From Halodesulfovibrio marinisediminis DSM 17456 (lineage in GTDB: Bacteria > Desulfobacterota > Desulfovibrionia > Desulfovibrionales > Desulfovibrionaceae), in the NCBI RefSeq assembly GCF_900129975.1, contig NZ_FSRG01000007.1, forward strand, positions 97,908 through 161,907: a stretch of DNA of 64,000 bases, read 5' to 3'. This document shows, in pieces, positions 1 to 9,830 of the stretch. The notes below the pieces were generated by a model that saw only the letters and a program-made list of their open reading frames with translations, did no database searches and was not told the origin of the DNA. Position numbers and translations under genes: made by a program. Positions within the stretch are counted from its first letter, which is position 1. Each line of letters begins with the position of its first letter.

Positions 1-1
1 G

Positions 2-91
2 ATTGTCGGTAATGCATTGATCATTTACTGGTCTATGGACGGGATGCGTTCTATCCGCTGGGATAGATTAGGCATGATAGTTCAACAGTAA
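2..91 (+). CDS. C-terminal end of an unidentified protein (partial)
   Basis: An open frame enters from the left edge and stops at TAA 89-91, giving 29 residues that begin IVGNALIIYW and end GMIVQQ. A short hydrophobic stretch followed by a charged tail suggests the end of a membrane protein, but too little is present to assign a family. A strong intrinsic terminator follows directly, which supports this being a genuine gene end. Confidence 0.5.
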   Translation: MVGNALIIYWSMDGMRSIRWDRLGMIVQQ

Positions 92-107
92 GATGACATA
101 AAAAAGT

Positions 108-142
108 AAGCCCCTGACAGATATCTGTCAGGGGCTTTTTTT
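108..142 (+). terminator. Intrinsic terminator
   Basis: A 12-bp stem (AAGCCCCTGACA at 108-119 with its complement at 126-137) is followed by a run of T. It ends the partial gene at the left edge. On the other strand it could also stop readthrough from the chemoreceptor gene whose stop is at 219. Confidence 0.9.
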
Positions 143-218
143 ATGTCATAAGTTCGTTCGGCTGAGGATTTATTAGACTTGAATGGAATGGGTAGTTGGC
201 TTGTCGGTCAGAGCAACA

Positions 219-2378
219 TTATCCATTTTGCAGGTCTGTAATGATGGCTTGTAACTCATTGGCTTGAAGTGCCAATGTTCCGAGTGTGTTTCGTGCAAAT
301 TTCATAGCTTCAAAAACGTCTTGTGAAACTCTGGAAACATCAGAAACAGCTTTGTTGATTTCTTCACTAGCTGTTGATTGTTCTTCAGCAGCCGCGGCTA
401 TGGAGGCAACTTGTTCACTTGAAGTTTGAACAACTGAGACAATTTCAGCTAAGTTATCTCCAGCCTCCTTTGCAAGGCTTGTAACTTCTGAAACGGCTGT
501 TGTTGTACTATGCATCCCCTCAACAGTGTTGTGGGTTCCGGATTGGATTGCTGTGACTGCATTGCCGACCTCGTGCGTTGCTTGCATAGTTTTTTCTGCA
601 AGTTTACGTACTTCATCTGCTACGACAGCAAACCCTCGTCCAGCTTCTCCAGCACGTGCAGCTTCGATGGCGGCGTTGAGAGCAAGCAAGTTAGTCTGGT
701 CTGCAATATCAGTGATTACGCCCATGATTTCACCAATACCATTTGCATGAGTATTTAGCTCGTCTAAGCCTTGTTGCATCATGTTAAAGTTGATTTGTAC
801 TGTGGAAACTCCATCCGTCACTTTATGTACAGCAGCTGCACCATGCGTAGCCATTTCCTTTGCAGCTTGGGTGTGCTGTGAGGTGCTGGAGGCATTTTGT
901 GAAACATCGAATACCGTGGCATGCATTTGCTCCATTGAAACAGCGGTTTCAGTAAGACGTGAGTTTTGTGTACTAAGCTGTTCAGAGGTGTCATCAACAA
1001 TTTGCTGTAATTCATTAGCAGATGAAGTCACATGGTTCACAACCGCGGCAAGGCGTGACGCTGCTTCTGTAATACCTTCCTGCTTGGCCTTTTCTGCCTG
1101 TTCGTTTGCCAGTCTGGCCTGTTCAAGTGCTTTCTCTGCAAGCGATGTCTTTTCTACCGCTTGTTGCTTCATTTCATCGGCTTCTGTGATGAGTTCCTTA
1201 AGCATGGAAACCATATGCTGCAGAGAGGAAATCAATTCGCCAATTTCATCCTTATGCTGATAATCGATGAATGCATCGAGGTTGCCGTTTGCAATAGAAT
1301 TTGCATAGTTAACGGTGCGTTCAAGCGGAGTTGTGATTCCTTTTATAATGGTGAATCCTAGTCCCGATAATACGAGAGCCGTTAACAAATAGATAATAAC
1401 TGAAGTCCATATCCCTTTTTCAAATATGTTGTTGGACTCATTGGTAAGCTCGGTGGCTTGTTGTGTAGTATCATTAATTCTGTTCTGGATTATCTGTAGA
1501 ACGGTGCTGCTGTTGGCATCAAGTACATCATCTATTTTTGAAAATTTGACTTCAAGGTTATGGAGCGTGGTTGTCCATTCAGAAATTAGGGAAGGCAGTA
1601 TGCGGCAACCTTCTTCTTCCAGTTTTTTTGCTGCGGCTTCCATTTGAGAACAAAGTTCCAGTTCCTCTGATGTTTGCGCAAGCATGCTCAGGGAGTCAAT
1701 GTTAGATGATATAGTATCGAGCTGTGATTTTAGCATGGATGCATTTTTACTCGAGATACCACTATCTTTATCCATCAGTATTTTTAAAGTGATAAGAGAG
1801 AAACTGTTTGAAGCAAATTTGAGATCTGCAATTTCCGAACGTACGCTTCGAAGAGCATTACGGGATGCATAGTACCGTGCTAGATTGTCGGTCATAGAGA
1901 GTAGAAGATCGCTTTGTTTGCTTATACTTTTTTCAGTATTTTTAATCTTTGTAGTCAGATCAGCCTTTGTGCTGGTCAGGTCTATAATGAGATTACGCAA
2001 ATCTATTTCAGTGGCTTGTAAAAGATTTGAAATGGACTGCCTTACTTCTGGAAGCCATTTTTCATTTTTAACAAAAGGAGCTAGAAAATTACAGGCTGCC
2101 TTGTTTTCTGCTGTAAGTTGTTTGATCCTTTCTAGCCGTTCCTGAGAGATGTCACCCTCATTTTTATCAACAATACAATCTAAAGCGAGTCGCGTAGCTT
2201 CGTTCGTAATTGACTTAAGGTCAGAAAGACCTTTTGTGATGTCCTGGTGAGTGTTTACAGACTCAACTGATGAAAAAATTTGAAATGCTGTTTTTCCACC
2301 AATTCCGCCAATAATGGTAATAGCAACGAGACCGGATGCAATGAGCAGAATGAGCTTTTGTCTGATTGAAAGTGACAT
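219..2378 (-). CDS. Methyl-accepting chemotaxis protein
   Basis: This 719-residue chemoreceptor would sense a periplasmic ligand and control CheA kinase activity. A first membrane helix lies at about residues 9-29. It is followed by a long, mostly helical periplasmic region and a second helix near 321-344. A HAMP segment ([20 protein letters not shown]) follows, and then a long cytoplasmic coiled coil. The hairpin tip at about 555-597 has the invariant chemoreceptor signature ([19 protein letters not shown] and [15 protein letters not shown]). The ligand is not predictable. The gene lies immediately downstream of a second receptor on the same strand, but a terminator at 2450-2498 separates them. 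No C-terminal CheR/CheB-tethering pentapeptide is evident (the end is ITDLQNG). Confidence 0.95.
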   Translation of the reverse strand: MSLSIRQKLILLIASGLVAITIIGGIGGKTAFQIFSSVESVNTHQDITKGLSDLKSITNEATRLALDCIVDKNEGDISQERLERIKQLTAENKAACNFLAPFVKNEKWLPEVRQSISNLLQATEIDLRNLIIDLTSTKADLTTKIKNTEKSISKQSDLLLSMTDNLARYYASRNALRSVRSEIADLKFASNSFSLITLKILMDKDSGISSKNASMLKSQLDTISSNIDSLSMLAQTSEELELCSQMEAAAKKLEEEGCRILPSLISEWTTTLHNLEVKFSKIDDVLDANSSTVLQIIQNRINDTTQQATELTNESNNIFEKGIWTSVIIYLLTALVLSGLGFTIIKGITTPLERTVNYANSIANGNLDAFIDYQHKDEIGELISSLQHMVSMLKELITEADEMKQQAVEKTSLAEKALEQARLANEQAEKAKQEGITEAASRLAAVVNHVTSSANELQQIVDDTSEQLSTQNSRLTETAVSMEQMHATVFDVSQNASSTSQHTQAAKEMATHGAAAVHKVTDGVSTVQINFNMMQQGLDELNTHANGIGEIMGVITDIADQTNLLALNAAIEAARAGEAGRGFAVVADEVRKLAEKTMQATHEVGNAVTAIQSGTHNTVEGMHSTTTAVSEVTSLAKEAGDNLAEIVSVVQTSSEQVASIAAAAEEQSTASEEINKAVSDVSRVSQDVFEAMKFARNTLGTLALQANELQAIITDLQNG

Positions 2379-2449
2379 AATGGATATTCCTGTAAGTGCC
2401 CGTAAAGGCTTGGTATGGGCGAGTGGGGTTAGATTGTTAAAAAAAAGAA

Positions 2450-2498
2450 ATAAAAACTCGCCTTACTTTTACTGCTTCGTAAAATAATAAGGCGAGTT
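2450..2498 (-). terminator. Intrinsic terminator after the hemerythrin chemoreceptor
   Basis: An 11-bp perfect inverted repeat (AACTCGCCTTA at 2455-2465 and its complement at 2488-2498) is followed on the minus strand by a T run. It separates the two chemoreceptor genes transcriptionally. Confidence 0.8.
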
Positions 2499-2506
2499 AT
2501 GTTTAA

Positions 2507-4240
2507 TTAGTTAACACCTTTTGATGAAAGGAATCCGCTGTACTGTTTATCAGTTCCTTTGATGTGGTGAGTAAGCCAATTTTTTAGGAACTTCATAACA
2601 TCCATGGTGACTGTCAACTTGCCGGAACGTACACCGTTTTCAAAGTCGACAACCTCTGAAACAAACTTGCGGTGTTGTTCGACGTGTTCTTTGGTGTCTG
2701 GGTAACCGTGTTTTGCAAACAGGTCTTCTTCATAGCCGAAGTGAGTGACCGTGTAGTTTTTCAGGTTGTCGATGACATCTAACAGCTCATTATGGCTGCG
2801 GCGTGCTTTCATAGCGGCATGCAGTTCGTTTATCAAGGAAACAAGAACCTTGTGCTGGTCATCAATGGAATTGATTCCAACTGAAAGGTCGTTATTCCAA
2901 ATAAGGAGAGGTCCATCGATGGCTGCAGCATTTTCAATATTACCTTTTGCAAGACTGGAAATCATGGAGTCCAGTTCTTCTACAAGGCCGGAAAGCTCTA
3001 CAACTGCATTGGCAGCACTGTTCATGCCTGTTGCAGTTTCAGAAGCAACACGGGTTACGTCAGAAATGGCACGGTTAATTTCTTCAGATGCTGCGGACTG
3101 TTCTTCAGATGCAGTTGCGATAGAGGAGACCTGAATAGCTGTCTCATCAACGATGGTCACAATCTCTTCCATGAATTTTCCGGATTCAGTCGCTGCTTCG
3201 GTGGAAAGGGCAATGTCATTTGCTGCAAGCTCAACTGCCTGTACGTTCTGTTGGGCATGAGACTGGATTAGTTCAATAGCGCCGCCTACTTCCTGTGTTG
3301 CCTGCATTGTTTTCTCTGCAAGTTTACGAACTTCGTCTGCAACAACAGCAAAGCCACGGCCTGCTTCACCTGCACGGGCTGCTTCAATAGCCGCGTTTAG
3401 TGCCAGTAAGTTAGTTTGATCTGCAATGTCAGAGATGGTTACCATAATCTGGCTGATTGCATCGGCCTGCATACCGAGCTGTCCCATCGTCTCTTTCAAA
3501 TTAAAAATACGTTTCTCCATCTGCATGATGGATTCAACAGCACGGCGAACTCCGTCAGCACCGGTTTCAGCATTTTCTTTAGAATCGGAAGCTGAAGTTG
3601 CTGCACTGGAAGCGTTCTGCGCAACTTCAATAACGGTGCAGTTCATTTCTTCCATTGCAGTGGCAGTTTCAGTCATTCGCATGTGCTGAACATCAACTCC
3701 TGCGTTAACCTGTTCGATTTGGGAAGAAAGTTCGTGTACTGCGCCGAATGCTTTAGTGGAAAGGGTATGGGCGCGACTTGCTACATCTTGCATTGAAGCA
3801 AGCATGTTTTGCACCTTCTCATCTTGTTCTTTTGCCGCATTAAGTGCGCGTTGGGATTGTTCTTCGGTAATTTTAATGAGTTCGTTGCTTTTTTGAGCTT
3901 GGGATATCTGTTCTTTAAAGTTGGCAATTATTCCAAGCAGTGAGTCTTTAACCTCTTTGAACTCAAAGTTAAAAGATCCTTCAAGCTGGGCATCAAAATT
4001 ACCCTTATGGATTTTTTGGGCGAACTTATGAATATTGTTGAGCGGAGAAATGAGCTGGGTGCGTACATTGATGATGGTGAGAACCATTACAAGAAAAGCC
4101 GTAAGCATGAGGGTACACTGAATTGTATGCCGCATGAATTCATTTTCTGCACCGGAAAGTGAGAAGTCGGTGAGAAACATCAAGACGACAGTGCCGAAAA
4201 GAAAAGCAACAGATGCTGTAAGTCTGTTTTGTAGAGTCAT
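2507..4240 (-). CDS. Methyl-accepting chemotaxis protein with C-terminal bacteriohemerythrin domain (DcrH-like)
   Basis: A 577-residue receptor with two N-terminal membrane helices (about 8-28 and 38-60) separated by only a short loop, so there is no sizeable periplasmic sensor. HAMP follows ([20 protein letters not shown]), then the chemoreceptor signalling hairpin with its tip near 270-310. The last roughly 135 residues (443-577) are a hemerythrin domain. Its di-iron ligand motifs are visible in order: DDQH, HFGYEE, HVEQH and LTHHIKGTD. In Desulfovibrio the family member DcrH binds oxygen at a cytoplasmic diiron site, so an internal O2 or redox sensor for aerotaxis is the natural reading. 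The start is preceded by a purine-rich AAGGAA. Confidence 0.95.
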   Translation of the reverse strand: MTLQNRLTASVAFLFGTVVLMFLTDFSLSGAENEFMRHTIQCTLMLTAFLVMVLTIINVRTQLISPLNNIHKFAQKIHKGNFDAQLEGSFNFEFKEVKDSLLGIIANFKEQISQAQKSNELIKITEEQSQRALNAAKEQDEKVQNMLASMQDVASRAHTLSTKAFGAVHELSSQIEQVNAGVDVQHMRMTETATAMEEMNCTVIEVAQNASSAATSASDSKENAETGADGVRRAVESIMQMEKRIFNLKETMGQLGMQADAISQIMVTISDIADQTNLLALNAAIEAARAGEAGRGFAVVADEVRKLAEKTMQATQEVGGAIELIQSHAQQNVQAVELAANDIALSTEAATESGKFMEEIVTIVDETAIQVSSIATASEEQSAASEEINRAISDVTRVASETATGMNSAANAVVELSGLVEELDSMISSLAKGNIENAAAIDGPLLIWNNDLSVGINSIDDQHKVLVSLINELHAAMKARRSHNELLDVIDNLKNYTVTHFGYEEDLFAKHGYPDTKEHVEQHRKFVSEVVDFENGVRSGKLTVTMDVMKFLKNWLTHHIKGTDKQYSGFLSSKGVN

Positions 4241-4489
4241 GTGAACTTCCTTTGCGAGAGTAAGTCAAATTCACCTAAATATTTTAGAGATCGCGGTGGT
4301 GAAAATAAAAAGACTCTCTCCCCCCTGAAAAGATAATTATACTGGATTGATGTGAAAAAGTGGTCGCATTGCTGTGACAATCCTAAAATTCAATATCGGC
4401 GTGATTGCGCTAATCTTTAAAAATCTATAACGTTTTTCTTTTGCTACGTTTCAGGTGTTCTGATTTCTTATGATTATTGCGAGGAAGTT

Positions 4490-6010
4490 GTGATTACTGT
4501 TGTCTCCTGTGCTGCTCTAGCTGGAATTGATGCCTTTACAGTTGAAATGGAAGTAGATTTAACCCGTGCCGGTCTGCCTGCATTTACTATGGTCGGCCTT
4601 GCGGAAGGTGCTGTTCGTGAAGCGAAAGAGCGTGTGATGGCTGCCTTGAAGAACACGGGGCATAAGTTGCCGCCGTCACGTATTACCGTGAACTTAGCTC
4701 CGGCAGATAAACGCAAGGCGGGAAGCGGGTATGATTTAGCCTTAGCCCTTGGCTTGCTGGGGGCGGCTGGAATTATTTCATCTAAAGCGTTGCAAGGGTA
4801 TTTTTTTGTCGGTGAGCTTTCTTTGACGGGTGAGTTGAAGCCGGTGTCAGGTGTGTTACCAATAGCTATTCATGCCCGTGAGATGGGAGCAAAAGGACTT
4901 ATTGTTGCACCGGATAACGCAGAAGAAGCAGCTGTTGTGGAAGGGCTGCCTGTGTATTCCATGACAACTCTTGGAGAGGTCATAGAACATGTAACTGGAA
5001 CAACAGTGTTTGAAGCAGCAACTCCACCTGTGTCGGAAAAGAGTGCTGCATTAGAGTGGATGCTCGATTTTGCAGAGGTGAAAGGGCAGGAGCATGCTAA
5101 ACGTGCAATTGAAATTGCTGCAGCCGGTAATCATAATTTATTATTTGTCGGCCCTCCAGGAAGCGGGAAGACCATGCTTGCAAAACGAATTCCTACCGTT
5201 TTGCCTCGTCTTACCTTTGAAGAGACCCTCGAAGTAACAAAGATTTATTCTGTCTCCGGCCTCCTTAGTAAAAAACGCTCTCTCATAACAGACCGTCCAT
5301 ATCGTTCTCCGCATCACACTATTTCTGATGTCGGTTTGGTTGGTGGCGGAACATACCCGAAACCGGGGGAAGTTTCCCTTGCACATCGCGGCGTACTTTT
5401 CCTTGATGAGTTGCCGGAGTTCAAAAAATCTGTGCTGGAAGTAATGCGTCAGCCTCTAGAAGATGGTAATGTTACTATCTGCCGTTCCAGCATTTCTTTG
5501 TCATTTCCATCAGACTTTATGCTAGTTGCCGCAATGAACCCGTGTCCTTGCGGGTATCTTACAGATGACCGGCATCCGTGTATTTGTAATAGCAGGCAAG
5601 TAGCAAATTATCGTTCTAAATTGTCGGGACCGCTGCTGGACAGAATTGATCTGCATGTTGAGGTGCCTGCGGTTAAGTACGATGACTTGCAGTCGACTAC
5701 TGGTATTAGTTCTGTCGAGATGCGTTTGCGTATTGAAGCAGCTAGAAAGATTCAGGAGGAGCGGTATAAAGGAACACCGTTGAAGACGAATGCTGATCTT
5801 TCAGGTCGATGGCTTGAGAAGTTCACTCCGATTACAGATGCGGAAAATACGTTTTTGCGTAACGCGGTTGATGCTCTTGGGCTTTCCGCACGAGCTTATA
5901 CTCGTGTACTACGTATTGCCAGAACAATAGCAGACTTGGAAGGTGCAAAGGATATCGCTGTAGCGCACATAGCTGAAGCGATAAACTGTCGAACTCTTGA
6001 TAGGGAATAA
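4490..6010 (+). CDS. YifB/ComM family Mg-chelatase-like AAA+ ATPase
   Basis: A 506-residue member of the YifB/ComM family. In naturally competent bacteria ComM is a helicase that promotes branch migration of incoming DNA; in others its role is unclear. An N-terminal Lon-S5-like fold (to about 170) precedes the AAA+ module. This has Walker A GPPGSGKTML at about 221-230, Walker B LFLDELPEF near 302, the cysteine-rich stretch CPCGYLTDDRHPCIC, and the C-terminal helical domain. Translation probably starts at GTG 4490 behind GAGG at 4481; an upstream ATG at 4469 runs into a stop after seven codons. The length is typical for the family. A terminator follows directly. Confidence 0.93.
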   Translation: MITVVSCAALAGIDAFTVEMEVDLTRAGLPAFTMVGLAEGAVREAKERVMAALKNTGHKLPPSRITVNLAPADKRKAGSGYDLALALGLLGAAGIISSKALQGYFFVGELSLTGELKPVSGVLPIAIHAREMGAKGLIVAPDNAEEAAVVEGLPVYSMTTLGEVIEHVTGTTVFEAATPPVSEKSAALEWMLDFAEVKGQEHAKRAIEIAAAGNHNLLFVGPPGSGKTMLAKRIPTVLPRLTFEETLEVTKIYSVSGLLSKKRSLITDRPYRSPHHTISDVGLVGGGTYPKPGEVSLAHRGVLFLDELPEFKKSVLEVMRQPLEDGNVTICRSSISLSFPSDFMLVAAMNPCPCGYLTDDRHPCICNSRQVANYRSKLSGPLLDRIDLHVEVPAVKYDDLQSTTGISSVEMRLRIEAARKIQEERYKGTPLKTNADLSGRWLEKFTPITDAENTFLRNAVDALGLSARAYTRVLRIARTIADLEGAKDIAVAHIAEAINCRTLDRE

Positions 6011-6050
6011 AAAAAGTCCCTGCCGCTCTGAAGGTGGCAGGGACTTTTTT
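6010..6050 (+). terminator. Intrinsic terminator
   Basis: A stem AGTCCCTGCC (6015-6024) pairs with GGCAGGGACT (6036-6045) and is flanked by A and T runs. It begins at the stop codon of the YifB/ComM gene. Confidence 0.9.
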
Positions 6051-6120
6051 GTGCTGTTAAATTACGTCATCCGAAAGGCTTGAGTGCGGTTCATACGTTG
6101 GCAGCTGAAATATTCGTATG

Positions 6121-6759
6121 CTAGTCGGACGCAGCTAGTCTTAGTCCAAGTCCAACAAGGATAGAGCCTGCTGTTGCTTCAATGTATGATCGGCTTTTAG
6201 GAGCAGAAATAACCTGTTTTGCTTTTCCCACAATGCTGGCGAGCAGGCATTGCCAGATAAACGAGATTCCGAAGTGGATGCTCGTTAAAAAGAAAATTTG
6301 GGCTACAGGATGTCCGCTTGAATTCATAAATTGCGGCATGAAGGTAATGTAAAATACTGCAGTTTTCGGGTTCAAAACGTTAGAGAGAATTCCTTCTCTG
6401 AATGATCTTGAAACACAGACTTTTTCTGCACGGGCAGCAAGTTCTTCAGCCCCCTTGGCGCTTGCGTACCGCTTTTTTGCATCCCATAAGTTTTGGCAAC
6501 CAAGCCAGACGATGTAGAATGCACCGATGATTTTAATAAAGTGGTACAGTTGAGCAGAGTTGTAGAGAATAAGTGCAAGCCCGCAGCCGGAAATGGTGGC
6601 GTGGAAAAAGAGCCCCGTACAGATTCCTGCGCTGGTTATTGCGCCATCTGTAAGTCCACCTCGAATGCTGTTGCGGATAACCATCATGGTATCTGCACCC
6701 GGGATCATTGCAAGAATGGTGATTGCGATTAAGAATTCGCCAAAATTATCCGGTAGCAT
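6121..6759 (-). CDS. LysE/RhtB family amino-acid exporter
   Basis: A 212-residue integral membrane protein of the LysE/RhtB superfamily, which exports amino acids or related metabolites. The N-terminus has the family motif around AMIPGADTMMVIRNSIRGG, followed by about six hydrophobic segments. The middle contains the LNPKTAVFYITFMPQF signature. The start ATG 6757-6759 is preceded by AGGAGT. Substrate is not predictable. Just upstream of it (6803-6892), on the same strand, is a 30-codon remnant of a second family member with a very similar C-terminus (VGLG, LAASD and stop), so this gene probably arose in, or survived from, a tandem pair. Confidence 0.9.
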   Translation of the reverse strand: MLPDNFGEFLIAITILAMIPGADTMMVIRNSIRGGLTDGAITSAGICTGLFFHATISGCGLALILYNSAQLYHFIKIIGAFYIVWLGCQNLWDAKKRYASAKGAEELAARAEKVCVSRSFREGILSNVLNPKTAVFYITFMPQFMNSSGHPVAQIFFLTSIHFGISFIWQCLLASIVGKAKQVISAPKSRSYIEATAGSILVGLGLRLAASD

Positions 6760-6802
6760 GTGACACTCCTACATATCGAATCAAAAAAATCTATCGTATT
6801 AG

Positions 6803-6892
6803 CTAGTCAGAAGCAGCCAATTCTACACCCAATCCAACAAAGGGAATAGTTGTTACAGCGCCGATTCTGGCACGTGCTTCAGATTTGTTTTT
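6803..6892 (-). pseudogene. Remnant of a second LysE/RhtB exporter (C-terminus only)
   Basis: Reading the minus strand, 29 codons between a TAA at 6893-6895 and a TAG at 6803-6805 encode KSEARARIGA, then VTTIPFVGLGVELAASD and stop. This aligns with the C-terminus of the intact neighbouring exporter (KSRSYIEATAGSILVGLGLRLAASD and stop). No start codon or upstream transporter sequence remains. It is best explained as the decayed 3' end of a tandem paralogue whose body was deleted. Confidence 0.7.
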
Positions 6893-7245
6893 TTAAGCGC
6901 AAAATTTGTAATCATGAGCGTGTCGTTCGTGCATGGTTACAAGTGGTAAGTGAGCACAGACAGTGACAGAAACACTTTTTGTCTGCAACGGGAAAAAAGA
7001 GCTTTTTTTGCTTCAGGTGGTTGGAGGAAGCCCTGTGTCTTGTTTAATTTTTTCGGGTGTTATCTCACTGCGTTCATGAAATAAAAAAGGGCTGTCCTAT
7101 ATCGGTAGGACAGCCTTTTAGATTTCAATGAGTAGTAAGTTGTTTGAAAAAATATTTGCTGGTTAAAGCATGGGGGTGAAGCAGGTTGAGGGGGAGGCAA
7201 AGTCTGCGATACTAGTCTGAGTTGGAGGTAACGCTCTGATTCAGA
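6893..7245. other. Intergenic stretch without a gene, containing one terminator
   Basis: About 350 bases without a convincing coding frame. The part next to the exporter remnant may be more decayed sequence. The only clear element is the terminator at 7081-7122 serving the GTPase gene on the minus strand. Confidence 0.5.
7081..7122 (-). terminator. Intrinsic terminator, probably for rsgA
   Basis: A stem GCTGTCCTA (7091-7099) pairs with TAGGACAGC (7106-7114), extended by A/T pairs, with T runs usable on either strand. It lies about 125 bases past the rsgA stop. Confidence 0.75.
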
Positions 7246-8355
7246 CTATTTTTTCTTCTTCTTTTTTCCGCCTTTTTTGCCACCACCGGAGCGGCGTCGT
7301 GGTCGGCCGCCGGTTTTCGGACGTGGAGCCATCTGGCGTTCTTGTCGTTTGGTGTAGGTTCGCTCTGTGCCTGTACGAGCCTGTTCTTCTAACAGTTTGT
7401 GATAGTTGTCGAGTCTGCGTTGAGTAAGCTTTCCTGCTGCTATAGCCTGTTGTACAGCGCAGTCTGGCTCCTGATCGTGTTGGCAGTCGACAAATGCACA
7501 GCTTTCAATGAGTTCCTGAATATCGTGGAAAACTTCTTTTACTACTTCTTCGCATGGTGGGAGTTGTAGTTCGCGGAAGCCTGGAACATCCATGATGGTA
7601 CCGCCACATGGCATCAGGTATAGGGTGCGGCTGGAAGTAGTATGCCGACCTTTACTGTCTGCATCGCGAATAGCACCTGTCAGGGTGACTTCTTCTTTCA
7701 TCATTGTGTTGATGAGGGTAGATTTACCTACACCGGAAGAACCTACAAGGGCGATGGAGTGGCCATGGCCGCACCAGTCTTTAAGGAGAGTTGCTGTGCG
7801 CTCTTCGCGTCCGTCTACAGCAAGGACAGGAACATTTTGGTAGAGTGTTTTTGCGTCGGCAACGCAGCTGCCTACAAAGGACTGGTTTGCTTCATCTGCC
7901 TTGGTGAGAATGATAACCGGCTGGGCTCCGCTTTGGATTGCCAGTGCCAGATAACGTTCGAGGCGGGATAAGCTGAAGTCGTGGTTCAGTGAGGAGACAA
8001 TAAAAACTGTGTCCAAGTTTGCTGCAACCAGCTGGACAGTTTTTTCGTTTTGTGGAGAACGACGCACAAAGACGGTTTTTCGTTCCAGCATGCGCACAGG
8101 ATATTGCTTGTTTTTGTCGAGTACAAGCCAGTCACCGACTGTCGGTTTAGCTTCTGCTTTACCGCCAAGCCAGTTACCCGGAAGTGGCATCTGCACTTTT
8201 CCGAATTTGCCCCATACATTCATAAGCACTGCATGTATGCTGGAAACGCGACCAACGTGTTCCGTGGTCTCGTCTTCGGAAAGCTGTTGGCTGAAGTGTT
8301 CAGACCAGCCAAGTGTGCTGAGAATCGAGTCTTTCTGCATATCGTCCGTCTGCAA
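7246..8355 (-). CDS. rsgA: Ribosome small-subunit-dependent GTPase A
   Basis: A 369-residue circularly permuted GTPase of the RsgA/YjeQ family, which helps late maturation of the 30S ribosomal subunit. The order of motifs is diagnostic. G4 (ILTKADE) precedes G1 (GSSGVGKSTLIN, near residue 200), which is followed by G3 (DVPGFRE). An N-terminal OB-fold region precedes them. A zinc-binding stretch (CAFVDCQHDQEPDCAV) follows. The C-terminus ends in an unusually Lys/Arg/Gly-rich tail (GGKKGGKKKKKK), probably an rRNA-binding extension. Translation likely starts at TTG 8355 behind GGAGGAG; an internal ATG five codons in lacks its own site. Confidence 0.93.
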   Translation of the reverse strand: MQTDDMQKDSILSTLGWSEHFSQQLSEDETTEHVGRVSSIHAVLMNVWGKFGKVQMPLPGNWLGGKAEAKPTVGDWLVLDKNKQYPVRMLERKTVFVRRSPQNEKTVQLVAANLDTVFIVSSLNHDFSLSRLERYLALAIQSGAQPVIILTKADEANQSFVGSCVADAKTLYQNVPVLAVDGREERTATLLKDWCGHGHSIALVGSSGVGKSTLINTMMKEEVTLTGAIRDADSKGRHTTSSRTLYLMPCGGTIMDVPGFRELQLPPCEEVVKEVFHDIQELIESCAFVDCQHDQEPDCAVQQAIAAGKLTQRRLDNYHKLLEEQARTGTERTYTKRQERQMAPRPKTGGRPRRRSGGGKKGGKKKKKK

Positions 8356-8467
8356 GAGTGTTGTCTCCTCCGGTCACATAAAAGAAACCGATGCGTAATT
8401 TTGTTGATGTTGTGTGTGCAGTATAGCAGAGCGTGCGTCAAGTCCCAAATGCCCGCTGCTTGCTGCA

Positions 8468-8507
8468 TAAAAAATAGCGGATGAACTATAGTTCATCCGC
8501 TATTTTC
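8468..8507. terminator. Intrinsic terminator between hemC and rsgA
   Basis: A near-perfect palindrome (AAAATAGCGGATGAACT at 8471-8487 with its complement through 8506) lies in the 179-base gap between hemC and rsgA. It would end hemC transcription on the minus strand, giving rsgA its own promoter. Confidence 0.85.
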
Positions 8508-8534
8508 TGATGTTATTATTCGTGTAGCAACGCG

Positions 8535-9479
8535 TTAGTTTTTAACTGCGTTTTCAGAAGCGTACACTTCTTCAAGGATGGCGTCTGCGCCTTGCTCTTT
8601 TACTACTTCAGCAAGGTCAAGACCAATCTGACGTGCATTTTCTTCATTACCTGTCGCAGTCTCATGGATTTTGCGAACACCTTTGAGGTCTGCAACAAAG
8701 CCTACCATTTCGAAGTTGTCTTCATCTGTCATGGTAGCGAAGCCAGCGATAGGTACCTGACAACCACCCTGCAAACCGTAGAGGAAACCGCGCTCAGCTT
8801 CTACGCAGATACGGGTAGGACGGTGTTCGAGGAATGCAAGCATTTCGTGCAGGTCTTCACGATCTTTATGGAATTCGATGCCAAGTGCACCCTGACCGAC
8901 TGCTGGCAGGAAGCGTGGTGCGCCGAGAATTTCATTCTTTGGTGCAGAAAGACCAAGGCGTTTAAGACCGGAAGTTGCCATGACGATAGCATCAAACTCA
9001 CCGTCCATGAGCTTACGTAGACGTGTGTCTACGTTGCCGCGCAGGGAAACGATGTTGAGGTCAGGGCGAAGAGCCAGTAACTGGGACTGACGACGCAGAG
9101 AGCTTGTGCCCACTGTTGCGCCTTCAGGAAGGTCATCAAGAGAATCGTACTGTACAGAAAGGAAGGTGTCAGACGGGTTTTCACGCTCAGGGATACAGCC
9201 GAGAATCAGACCTTCAGGAAGTTCCATAGGAACGTCTTTCATGGAATGTACAGCAATGTCAGCGCGTCCATCGAGCAGTGCTTCTTCAATTTCCTTAACA
9301 AAAAGACCTTTGCCGCCAACTTTGGCGAGTGGCACATCAAGGATGATGTCGCCTTTTGTTTTAAGGATTAAAAGCTCGACAGTGGTGCCTTCGTGTTCTT
9401 TTTCGATACAGTCTTTAATGTGGTTCGCCTGCCAGAGTGCAAGCTTGGAACCTCGGGTAGCAATAACGATTTTCTTCAT
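8535..9479 (-). CDS. hemC: Hydroxymethylbilane synthase (porphobilinogen deaminase)
   Basis: This 314-residue enzyme polymerises four porphobilinogen units into hydroxymethylbilane for the tetrapyrrole pathway (siroheme, heme, cobalamin). Typical features are the N-terminal [17 protein letters not shown], the substrate-binding stretch [34 protein letters not shown], and the cofactor-attachment cysteine in [10 protein letters not shown] near residue 238. The length matches the family. It is followed on the minus strand by a terminator and lies downstream of an FmdB-like gene and gmhA. Confidence 0.97.
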   Translation of the reverse strand: MKKIVIATRGSKLALWQANHIKDCIEKEHEGTTVELLILKTKGDIILDVPLAKVGGKGLFVKEIEEALLDGRADIAVHSMKDVPMELPEGLILGCIPERENPSDTFLSVQYDSLDDLPEGATVGTSSLRRQSQLLALRPDLNIVSLRGNVDTRLRKLMDGEFDAIVMATSGLKRLGLSAPKNEILGAPRFLPAVGQGALGIEFHKDREDLHEMLAFLEHRPTRICVEAERGFLYGLQGGCQVPIAGFATMTDEDNFEMVGFVADLKGVRKIHETATGNEENARQIGLDLAEVVKEQGADAILEEVYASENAVKN

Positions 9480-9522
9480 GTCATGTCCGAAAGTGCTTGG
9501 TAGTTCGAGTGGTATCTACGTG

Positions 9523-9750
9523 TTAGCCGCAGGTAGAACAATTGCCGCCGGAGCAGCCGGAACAGCTGGAGCCGCCGGAAGAACCGGTAGGGGCGGAGAT
9601 GCTGCCTCCGGACATTTTAAACTTGGTAGCAGAGAGTAATTTGTAAGTATTGGAAGATTTGCATTCTGGGCATTCTGGAGTTTCATCACCAAAAACAAGT
9701 TCTTCAAACTCTTTACCGCAGTCTTCGCATTTGTATTCGTACAAAGGCAT
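9523..9750 (-). CDS. FmdB-type zinc-ribbon protein
   Basis: A 75-residue protein of the FmdB family of putative regulatory zinc ribbons. The N-terminus MPLYEYKCEDCGKEFEEL and the following PECPECKS supply two CxxC pairs for one zinc site. The tail is rich in Gly, Ser and Cys (SCSGCSGGNCSTCG), a feature common in this family. The start ATG is preceded by AAGGAG. It sits 43 bases upstream of hemC on the same strand and probably shares a transcript with it. Its function is not established. Confidence 0.85.
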   Translation of the reverse strand: MPLYEYKCEDCGKEFEELVFGDETPECPECKSSNTYKLLSATKFKMSGGSISAPTGSSGGSSCSGCSGGNCSTCG

Positions 9751-9830
9751 AGCCGTTGCTCCTTAACTATCTATTTTGGCGAATAGATAGTGCGAAATTG
9801 AAAAAGGTCAATATATACAACAGAAAATTT

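Noticed and set aside
781-1260. 159-codon plus-strand frame opposite the first chemoreceptor
   Set aside because: A complementary-strand shadow of the chemoreceptor coding frame; the receptor motifs are unambiguous.
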